A DNA stretch of 64,000 bases from Planctomycetota bacterium. Lineage in GTDB: Bacteria; Planctomycetota; Planctomycetia; Gemmatales; Gemmataceae. Both the position numbers and the translations under genes were made by a program. Location of the stretch: NCBI GenBank assembly GCA_009920765.1, contig RFZJ01000008.1, forward strand, positions 1 through 64,000. The letters are read 5' to 3'. How positions within the stretch are numbered: the first letter of the stretch is position 1; each line of letters opens with the position of its first letter. Under the pieces are notes generated by a model. It made no database searches and was not told where the DNA came from. It was given only the letters and a program-made list of their open reading frames with translations. Of this stretch, positions 57,333 to 64,000 are shown piece by piece.

Positions 57333-57989
57333 ATGTTTCAAAAATCGATCGCAATGCGTTTCTTTGCGCTTGCTCTAGGCTTGGTGCTTGTTAGTTCACT
57401 TGCTGCTGCAGACAACGATGGATTCACGCCTTTGTTTAACGGCAAAAACATGGATGGGTTCAAGTTTTTCTTCGATCCCAAAGCTCCAAAGGATTCTGAT
57501 CCCGCCAAGACTTGGATGGTAAAAGATGCGACAATCATTTGCACCGGAAAACCCCAGGGCTTTTTTCACACCGACAAATCCTACAAAAACTATGTACTTA
57601 CCTACGAATGGCGTTACCCAGAAGGCAGCTCCGAAAAAAGCAATTCCGGTTGTCTGGTTCATATCCAAGAACCCCTGAAAATATGGCCTAAATGCATCGA
57701 ACCTCAGGGCCGTTATTTTGATCATGGCAAATTGTTCATGATGGGACTCGGCAAGGACGATGTCAAAAACAACAAATTCGATGAAGCTGCTTTAAAATCC
57801 GTTCTCAAGCCCATGGGACAATGGAGCAAAACCGAAATCACTTGCTCAGGCGATGGAAAAATTATTGTGAAAGTCAACGGAAAGCTTGTCAGCGAAGGCG
57901 AGACGGTATTAACCAGCGGACCAATTGGGTTTCAATCAGAAGGAGCTGAAATCCATTTCCGCAATATGCACATCAAGCAACTTCCATAA
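57333..57989 (+). CDS. DUF1080 (3-keto-disaccharide hydrolase-type) protein
   Basis: 218 residues with a signal peptide (LALGLVLVSSLAAA). FTPLFNGKNMDGFKFF is the standard opening of the family. FFHTDKSYKNYVLTYEWRYP, SNSGCLVHIQEP, WSKTEITCSGDGKIIVKVNG and a closing FQSEGAEIHFRNMHIK follow. ATG 57333 is chosen for the signal peptide although the frame is open to 57258. Probably acts on keto-glycosides in the periplasm. Confidence 0.88.
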   Translation: MFQKSIAMRFFALALGLVLVSSLAAADNDGFTPLFNGKNMDGFKFFFDPKAPKDSDPAKTWMVKDATIICTGKPQGFFHTDKSYKNYVLTYEWRYPEGSSEKSNSGCLVHIQEPLKIWPKCIEPQGRYFDHGKLFMMGLGKDDVKNNKFDEAALKSVLKPMGQWSKTEITCSGDGKIIVKVNGKLVSEGETVLTSGPIGFQSEGAEIHFRNMHIKQLP

Positions 57990-58124
57990 GCAACAAAGGA
58001 AGTGCGCAGTCAATGAAGGCATTCAAATTCCACAGCGTATTTGGGTGCCTTCCTTTTTAATACACCCATTTAAAAGTCATCATTAAACACCCCTAGCCAG
58101 CACCTCTTTTTTCGAGGCACAATA

Positions 58125-59534
58125 ATGAAATATCGCCCCAACACAAGAAGGTCCTTCCTTAAAAATTCTGCAATCGCAACCACCTTTGCTGGTTCCACTT
58201 TGGTTAGGGAAACATTCGCAACCAAGCTAGAATCCAAGCAAACCACTTTGAAAATTGCGCCCTTCCGTTTCGACGTAACACCGCCTATGGGCCATCCATT
58301 ATGTGGAGGATGGATTACCCCTGTAAAATCTGTAAGCGATAATCTGGAGACTATTGGCTTTGTAATTCTTGGACTAGACAAGCCAGTGCTTGTATGCGCC
58401 GTCGATTGGACGGGAATACTTAACAGCGCCCATGTTGCATGGCGTACAACACTAGCCAAAGCTGCGGGAACCACACCTGACCGGGTTGCCGTGCAATGTG
58501 TACACCAGCATGATGCCCCATTTGTTTGCATCGATACCGAAAAATTATTAGCAAAACAAAACGATGGCCTCACCAATGTGCAGGTGGATTTTTTCAATTC
58601 CTGCCTTAATAAAGCGACACTGGCAATCAAAGAAGCTTTAACCAAGGCGAGGCCATTGACTCATGTCGCAAATGGCGAAGGCAAGGTTGAAAAAGTAGCC
58701 TCGAACCGCAGGGTTGCTATTGGCCCCAATGGAAAAATCACAAAAATGCGAAGCAGCTCATGTAAAGATCCAGAATTGATCGCAATGCCAGAGGGTTTAA
58801 TCGACCCAATGTTAAAAACAGTTGCGTTCTATGATGGGAAACAAAAAGTTTTGGCGTGCCATTATTATGCCACACACCCCATGAGCCATTATGGGCAGGG
58901 AAATGTAAGTAGCGATTTTGTAGGGCTAGCTAGGAAGCAAAGGCAAAAAGAAGATCCCAACTGCACCCACATCTACTTTACAGGCGCATCCGGAAATATA
59001 TCTGCAGGCAAGTACAACAATGGCTCCCCGGAAGCGCGAGTCGAACTTACTCAGCGAATTTATGAAGGCATCATTATATCTGAAAAAAACCTGAAGCCTG
59101 AACCAATCATAAATGTTTCTTGGAAAACCCACGAACTTTTAGCCTCAATAAATCCTGCATTCACCAAAGAAAGCGAAACCAATTTACTAGAAAACAAGAA
59201 AAATATGCCTGCCAACCGCATCAGGCCAGCAATGAGGCTAGCTTGGATGGATCGTGTTAAAGCTAGGACTCCCATCATTCTTAGTGCACTGCATCTCAAC
59301 AACACTTCCCTGATCCACCTTCCTGCTGAATCCTTTCTGGAATACCAATTGCGTGCTCAGAAACTTCAGCCCGGACGATTTGTAGCAACCGCAGCTTATG
59401 GCGATGGAGGGCCTTGGTACATTCCGGTCAAGGAAGCATACCCCCAGGGTGGTTATGAAGTTAGTGTTGCAAACTGCGCTGATGATGTGGATGCCCAAAT
59501 GACTGATGGAATAAAAACAATCCTGGGCACTTGA
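58125..59534 (+). CDS. Tat-exported neutral/alkaline ceramidase-like protein
   Basis: 469 residues. Twin-arginine leader (TRRSFLKNSAIATTFAG), then KIAPFRFDVTPPMGHPLCGG as the mature start. Metal-site segments are VAVQCVHQHDAPFV and ACHYYATHPMSHYGQG. TGASGNISAGKYNNG is the conserved loop of the ceramidase N-terminal domain. Like the 37.7-kb relative it lacks the C-terminal Ig domain. Substrate unknown. Confidence 0.87.
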   Translation: MKYRPNTRRSFLKNSAIATTFAGSTLVRETFATKLESKQTTLKIAPFRFDVTPPMGHPLCGGWITPVKSVSDNLETIGFVILGLDKPVLVCAVDWTGILNSAHVAWRTTLAKAAGTTPDRVAVQCVHQHDAPFVCIDTEKLLAKQNDGLTNVQVDFFNSCLNKATLAIKEALTKARPLTHVANGEGKVEKVASNRRVAIGPNGKITKMRSSSCKDPELIAMPEGLIDPMLKTVAFYDGKQKVLACHYYATHPMSHYGQGNVSSDFVGLARKQRQKEDPNCTHIYFTGASGNISAGKYNNGSPEARVELTQRIYEGIIISEKNLKPEPIINVSWKTHELLASINPAFTKESETNLLENKKNMPANRIRPAMRLAWMDRVKARTPIILSALHLNNTSLIHLPAESFLEYQLRAQKLQPGRFVATAAYGDGGPWYIPVKEAYPQGGYEVSVANCADDVDAQMTDGIKTILGT

Positions 59535-59616
59535 TTCCAAGGCTTCTGCAAAACCATATAAGAACAGTTGGTAAAAGCAATTGATCTCCCATTAATTCAA
59601 AATGGATTCCCAAAGG

Positions 59617-60216
59617 ATGGCTAAACTTTATTTTTATTACTCGACGATGAATGCTGGCAAATCCACATCACTTCTTCAGGCCGCTTACAACTACTCCGAA
59701 CGAGGCATGAAAACCATACTTTTCACTGCTCTTTTAGATAACAGGGCGCAGGGACGCATCGCATCGCGTATTGGCATCGAAGCGGACGCACAAAGATTCG
59801 CCCCCGAAACCGATTTCTACAATGCGTGCGCTTCGGCCAAGCCCAGTTGCATTCTCATCGATGAAGCCCAATTCCTCTCCAAAGAACAGGTAAAACAGCT
59901 TGCCAGACTGGTGGACGAATTAAACATCCCGGTAATGTGCTATGGAATCCGCACTGACTTTCAGGGCGAACTTTTCCCGGGTAGTTCGGCTCTTCTTGCG
60001 TGGGCTGACACCCTGCACGAACTAAAAACCATTTGCTTTTGCGGCAGAAAAGCCACCATGGTTGTTCGTGTTTCACCTGATGGCACAGTAGAACAACAAG
60101 GCAAGCAAGTCGAGATAGGTGGCAACGACCGTTATGTAAGCCTTTGCAGAAAGCATTTCTCCATCTCCATGCAAACAGGCAGATGCGAAACAAGGAACTC
60201 AGGCTCACCAACCTAA
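59617..60216 (+). CDS. tdk: Thymidine kinase
   Basis: 199 residues. It aligns with type II (E. coli-like) thymidine kinase from its first residues: [14 protein letters not shown] holds the P-loop, ILIDEAQFL the catalytic Glu region, [15 protein letters not shown] the lasso, and CFCG plus LCRKH the zinc ligands. It phosphorylates deoxythymidine for salvage. ATG 59602 adds five residues; neither start has a clear ribosome site, so the family start was taken. A nucleoside transporter gene follows 91 bases downstream. Confidence 0.95.
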   Translation: MAKLYFYYSTMNAGKSTSLLQAAYNYSERGMKTILFTALLDNRAQGRIASRIGIEADAQRFAPETDFYNACASAKPSCILIDEAQFLSKEQVKQLARLVDELNIPVMCYGIRTDFQGELFPGSSALLAWADTLHELKTICFCGRKATMVVRVSPDGTVEQQGKQVEIGGNDRYVSLCRKHFSISMQTGRCETRNSGSPT

Positions 60217-60307
60217 ACCCTACATTTATTTTTTATGGCTTGCTTATTACTTAGCCCCGCAACAAACTTAACCATATTATTATCTGATTTTGCGAAACGG
60301 AGCTTTC

Positions 60308-61747
60308 ATGCAACCTTTTGAAACATCTACCCCGATAAAAAACTCCACTTCTGGCACTCCGATGCAATGGCGATTGGGCATCGCCCTTGTCATTGTTTTA
60401 ATAGCATTAGCTTCTTTTTTCTTAAGATCATTGATCGGATTAAAAGGACAATCTGTTGCGGGCGTAATATTCTTCTTTGGACTGGTTGCTTTATTTTCTC
60501 GTGACCTACGATCCGTAAACTGGCATACCATCATCTGGGGTTTTGCACTGCAAATGATACTGGCCATTTTGGTGCTCAAGGTTGAATTTGTTTACACAAT
60601 TATTTCTTCAATAGGGGGCGTGATTAAAAAATTCATCGGATTTTCGGATGCCGGGGCGCAATTTGTTTTTGGAAACCTCGCTGATGCCCGCCCCCCCGCA
60701 ATTGGTGGAACCTGGTCCAGATTATTTGAATCGAACTACATGTTCCAATTCGCCTTCGTCGCCTTGCCACCCATATTATTTGTCTCTGCTTTCTTTACTT
60801 TGCTTTATCATTTTGGAATTCTGCAAAAGTGCGTGAAACTTCTTGCAAGAATCATGGTCAACTTGATGCGAACCAGCGGAGCTGAAACTCTTTCCGTTTC
60901 TGCCAACGTTTTCATGGGCCAGACCGAAGCACCTCTTATTGTCAAGCCTTACGTTCCCCGCATGACCAATTCCGAACTTTTTGCACTCATGGTAAGCGGC
61001 ATGGCACACATCTCGGGGGGAATGATGGTTGTTTACATTAACTACGGTGCAGATCCAGTTGCGGTACTTACCACCTGCGTGATGGCTTGCCCCTGCAGTC
61101 TTTATCTCGCCAAGCTTTTTCTCCCGGAAAACTCCACACCTGAAACATTGGGCACCGTGAACACTAAGTCCGAAAAATCCCCCTATGTCAATGCTGTGGA
61201 TGCAATCGCATCCGGAACAACGGATGGCTTGAAACTTGCATTAAATGTAGGGGCAATGCTTATCGTTTTCATCGCCTTTGTCGCGATGTCCGATGCCTTG
61301 CTAGCGGGAATCAAACCTATTCTTCTTGGATTAGGCCTATCTCCTGATAGTCTTTCAATTTGGCCCGATGATTTGTCCCTGAGAAAAGTCTTTGGATGGG
61401 GTTTTGCGCCAGCGGCATTCCTCATGGGCATCGAAATGAATGATATTCAAAAAGTCGGAAGTCTTTTAGGGTCGAAACTTGCAATCAATGAACATTATGC
61501 ATATTTACAAATGAAAGAATGGAAAACCTTACCCGATTTCATGACCGAAAGATCTTACCAGTTAACTGCATTTGCCTTGACTGGCTTTGCAAACTTTTCC
61601 TCCGTGGGTATTCAACTGGGCGGAATTGGCGCAATGGCCCCGGAACGCAGGGGGGATTTGGCAAAACTTGGAGCAAGGGCACTGTTTGTTGGCTTCATTG
61701 CAACTCTATTAAATGCAGCAATCGCAGGCATTCTAATCAACAGTTAA
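60308..61747 (+). CDS. Concentrative nucleoside transporter (NupC/CNT family)
   Basis: 479 residues, about ten membrane spans. GAQFVFGNLADAR, GAETLSVSANVFMGQTEAPL (conserved N-x-F-x-G-Q-T-E-A nucleoside/Na+ site) and TAFALTGFANFSSVGIQLGG are CNT hallmarks. It imports nucleosides with H+ or Na+. ATG 60308 has GGAG six bases upstream. An extra N-terminal helical stretch of ~60 residues precedes the family core. With the adjacent thymidine kinase it forms a nucleoside salvage pair. Confidence 0.93.
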   Translation: MQPFETSTPIKNSTSGTPMQWRLGIALVIVLIALASFFLRSLIGLKGQSVAGVIFFFGLVALFSRDLRSVNWHTIIWGFALQMILAILVLKVEFVYTIISSIGGVIKKFIGFSDAGAQFVFGNLADARPPAIGGTWSRLFESNYMFQFAFVALPPILFVSAFFTLLYHFGILQKCVKLLARIMVNLMRTSGAETLSVSANVFMGQTEAPLIVKPYVPRMTNSELFALMVSGMAHISGGMMVVYINYGADPVAVLTTCVMACPCSLYLAKLFLPENSTPETLGTVNTKSEKSPYVNAVDAIASGTTDGLKLALNVGAMLIVFIAFVAMSDALLAGIKPILLGLGLSPDSLSIWPDDLSLRKVFGWGFAPAAFLMGIEMNDIQKVGSLLGSKLAINEHYAYLQMKEWKTLPDFMTERSYQLTAFALTGFANFSSVGIQLGGIGAMAPERRGDLAKLGARALFVGFIATLLNAAIAGILINS

Positions 61748-61847
61748 TTAAAAGTTATTAAAATCAATTCGCTTTAATAATACTGGAAGTTATCCACGAT
61801 TCTGTTAGACTATATTTGTATATTTTAATGCTTTTCAAAGGAAACTC

Positions 61848-62561
61848 ATGATGATTCGCACATGGTCTTTACGCTTGTTATTTTTAACCCTATTCGCAGC
61901 CAGCACCTTCGGATCTTTAACCCAAGCCGCTGATGAGGCAGGATGGATCAATCTATTCAATGGGAAAGATCTTACCGGTTGGATTCAAAAAGGCGGAATG
62001 GCAAAATATCGTATCGAAAACGACGAAATTGTTGGATCTTCGGTTCCCAACACAGCTAACTCTTTCCTTTGCACCACCAAGGATTATGGCAACTTCATCC
62101 TTGAAGTGGAATTCAAAGTACACCCCGAGTTAAATTCTGGTGTACAAATACGAAGCCAGGTGTTCGAAGAGGCAAAGACTGCTGAAATCAAAGGTAAAAC
62201 CTTCAAGTTTGCAGCAGGAAGAGTGCATGGTTACCAAGTTGAAATTGATCCTTCAGCACGAGCCTATTCGGCTGGCATTTATGATGAAGGACGTAGAGGC
62301 TGGCTTAAAGACCTTAAAGACAATGAACCTGCACGTAAAGCATTCAAGCCAAACGAGTGGAATAAATTCAGAATCGAATGCAAGGGCGACTCTATCAAGA
62401 CTTTCATCAATGGTATTGCTGCTGCTGATATCAAAGATGATGTCACCCTCAAGGGGCTGATTGCTCTTCAAGTTCATGGCGTAGGCAAAAAAACCGAGCC
62501 AATGGAAGTACGATGGAAAAACATCAAACTTAAAGACTTGGATGCCTCTGAGAAAAAGTAA
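61848..62561 (+). CDS. DUF1080 (3-keto-disaccharide hydrolase-type) protein
   Basis: 237 residues with signal peptide ([17 protein letters not shown]). [17 protein letters not shown] opening, [41 protein letters not shown] and [20 protein letters not shown]. This is the most canonical of the three members. AAAGGA precedes ATG 61848. It ends 20 bases before a strong terminator. Confidence 0.92.
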   Translation: MMIRTWSLRLLFLTLFAASTFGSLTQAADEAGWINLFNGKDLTGWIQKGGMAKYRIENDEIVGSSVPNTANSFLCTTKDYGNFILEVEFKVHPELNSGVQIRSQVFEEAKTAEIKGKTFKFAAGRVHGYQVEIDPSARAYSAGIYDEGRRGWLKDLKDNEPARKAFKPNEWNKFRIECKGDSIKTFINGIAAADIKDDVTLKGLIALQVHGVGKKTEPMEVRWKNIKLKDLDASEKK

Positions 62562-62581
62562 CTTTCGGACTTACTGAATTC

Positions 62582-62625
62582 AGGTCGCATCTTTTGGGAT
62601 ATCCAAGATGCGACCTTTTCTTTTT
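62582..62625 (+). terminator. Intrinsic terminator after DUF1080 gene
   Basis: Perfect 12-bp stem AGGTCGCATCTT (62582-62593) / AAGATGCGACCT (62605-62616) with an 11-base loop, followed by TTTCTTTTTG. It separates the DUF1080 transcript from the next gene, which starts at 62657. Confidence 0.88.
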
Positions 62626-62656
62626 GCTACTTTCGTTTTTCAAGGAAACCCCGGCC

Positions 62657-64000
62657 ATGATACGCAGTATCTCACAACTTTTAACAGCATTGCTATTTGT
62701 TTCAGCTTCTTTTTTGCATGCCGAAGAACTTAAATTTCCGGGTAAAGAAACTATTTGGAATGGATACAAAAAATACGACTTTGAGGTAGGTGGCAAGCAA
62801 GTTTTGGTGGTGGCACCCAAAAAAGAAGCCCCTGGCAGACCCTGGGTTTGGCATGGCGAGTTTTTTGGCCATAAACCCGCACCTGATATCGCACTCTTGG
62901 ACAAAGGTTTTCATATCGTTTACATGCGGGTGCAAGATATGCTTGGGGCCCCCCAGGCTGTAAAGTATTGGGATTCCTTTTACAACGATCTTACAACCAG
63001 ATATGGCTTTTCTTCAAAAGTGGCACTGGTTGGCTTAAGCAGAGGTGGCCTTTATTGCTATAACTGGGCCGCTGCCAACCCTTCCAAAGTTTCTTGTATT
63101 TATGCGGATGCACCTGTATGCGATTTTAAAAGCTGGCCTGGCGGGAAAGGCAAAGGCAAGGGAAGCCCACGCGATTGGAAACTCGTCCTTGATGTCTATG
63201 GCTTTAAAAACGAAAGGGAAGCCCTCGATTACAAATTTAACCCCATTGATAATCTCAAGCCCCTTGCAGATGCAAAGGTACCCCTTCTACATGTGTTTGG
63301 TGATGCAGATGATGTCGTTCCTTGGGAGGAAAACACCGGGATTATTGAGGAACGCTATAAAAAAATGGGGGGCGAAATAACTCTAATCCGCAAGAAAGGC
63401 ATTGGCCATCACCCTCATGGATTGGACGATCCTACTCCTATCGTCGACTTTATAATCAAACATTCAACCATCAAAACATCCAACACAAATGAAGTTACTC
63501 CCGTAAAAGCTGAACTATTAAAACCAAGGGATGGGACCGGGAATTTCATTCACAAGCTTATAACCGGACAGCAAGTAAAAATCACCTATTTTGGTGGTTC
63601 GATTACTGCGGCACCCGGTTGGCGCATCAAATCCAGGGAATGGTTCTCCAAACAATACCCAAAATGCAAAATTGAAGAAATACACGCAGCTATTGGAGGT
63701 ACGGGTAGCGACCTTGGCGCCTTTAGAATTCAAAAAGATGCGTTGAATCATAACCCCGACCTTTTATTTATTGAATTTGCTGTTAATGATGGCAATGCTG
63801 CCCCCCAAAGAATCTGGCAAGGCATGGAGGGGATCATCAGGCAAACCTGGATCCATTCCCCAAAAACTGATATTTGTTTCGTTTATACTTTCCGCACGGG
63901 CTACGAAAAAGAGTTGGCTTTGGGACTTTGCCCCAACGCAGCTTCTACCATGGAAATGCTTGCAGACCATTATGGGATTCCATCAATAAATGTTGCGCTA
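62657..64000 (+). CDS. Secreted alpha/beta-hydrolase - SGNH hydrolase fusion, 3'-truncated
   Basis: 448 codons are visible with no stop, so the gene continues past the window. Signal peptide (~1-22, ending LHA). Residues ~25-285 are an alpha/beta hydrolase with nucleophile Ser128 in GLSRGG, the acid in [10 protein letters not shown] and His in GIGHHPHG. From ~300 an SGNH domain begins: [13 protein letters not shown] (Ser315 block I), [12 protein letters not shown] (block II) and IEFAVNDG (block III). Its Asp-His block lies beyond the end. Two esterase folds in one chain suggest stepwise deacylation of a glycan. Confidence 0.85.
   Translation, partial: MIRSISQLLTALLFVSASFLHAEELKFPGKETIWNGYKKYDFEVGGKQVLVVAPKKEAPGRPWVWHGEFFGHKPAPDIALLDKGFHIVYMRVQDMLGAPQAVKYWDSFYNDLTTRYGFSSKVALVGLSRGGLYCYNWAAANPSKVSCIYADAPVCDFKSWPGGKGKGKGSPRDWKLVLDVYGFKNEREALDYKFNPIDNLKPLADAKVPLLHVFGDADDVVPWEENTGIIEERYKKMGGEITLIRKKGIGHHPHGLDDPTPIVDFIIKHSTIKTSNTNEVTPVKAELLKPRDGTGNFIHKLITGQQVKITYFGGSITAAPGWRIKSREWFSKQYPKCKIEEIHAAIGGTGSDLGAFRIQKDALNHNPDLLFIEFAVNDGNAAPQRIWQGMEGIIRQTWIHSPKTDICFVYTFRTGYEKELALGLCPNAASTMEMLADHYGIPSINVAL

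Noticed and set aside
63045..63380. Plus-strand 111-codon frame
   Set aside because: It is out of frame inside the alpha/beta-hydrolase-SGNH fusion, which has the motifs and an uninterrupted longer frame.
1..64000. CRISPR array, prophage or insertion sequence
   Set aside because: No regularly spaced repeats, no transposase, integrase or phage genes, and no terminal inverted repeats were found.

Overview
The window looks like a planctomycete chromosome, probably a Gemmata-like member with AT-leaning DNA (low-40s % GC by eye, not computed). The case rests on the gene families: two DUF1559 pseudopilin-like proteins, a DUF1552 plus DUF1592/1588/1587 cytochrome pair, an SHD1/YHYH/EF-hand protein, two Cys-type sulfatases, three DUF1080 proteins, Tat-exported Gfo/Idh/MocA and ceramidase-like proteins, several PQQ-like propellers, and a giant surface protein with an LEER motif. 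About 49 protein genes and two tRNAs are supported. The first gene is cut at its 5' end and the last at its 3' end.

Layout. 1-12.1 kb: a HEAT/propeller protein, tRNA-Leu(GAG), an esterase, a 1.85-kaa surface protein, a JAMM peptidase, argG, a HTH-EIIA fusion, an hpnE-like flavoenzyme and tRNA-Asn(GTT). 12.1-13.8 kb: a sparse segment of different texture with one lipoprotein gene. 13.8-19.5 kb: a phosphoesterase, then a malonate cassette (madL-madM-matB), a PQQ propeller and a small monooxygenase. 19.66-26.6 kb: an ECF sigma/anti-sigma pair heading a co-directional run of secreted proteins (YHYH/EF-hand protein, sulfatase, phosphoesterase). 26.8-33.3 kb: amidohydrolase, DUF1552, DUF1592 cytochrome, then a DUF1559-lipoprotein pair. 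33.3-44.2 kb: a sulfatase/GH29 fucosidase pair facing away from a run of secreted TPR, SGNH, ceramidase-like, DUF4838, PQQ and BNR-type proteins. 44.3-46.2 kb: DUF1801 and a second DUF1559-lipoprotein pair. 46.4-54.5 kb: a tight minus-strand run, Gfo/Idh/MocA - kelch-like - MFS - SDR - fused E1 - E2, which looks like an import-and-oxidation pathway ending in a 2-oxoacid dehydrogenase. 55-58 kb: xylose-isomerase-like protein and two DUF1080 proteins. 58-64 kb: Tat ceramidase-like protein, thymidine kinase, nucleoside transporter, a third DUF1080 protein, and an alpha/beta-hydrolase fused to an SGNH hydrolase that runs off the end.

Most of the window serves periplasmic or surface breakdown of complex, often sulfated, organic matter (sulfatases, fucosidase, DUF1080, DUF4838, esterases). 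Dedicated uptake and activation routes (malonate, nucleosides, an unknown organic acid) sit beside it. No CRISPR array, prophage or intact insertion sequence was seen.
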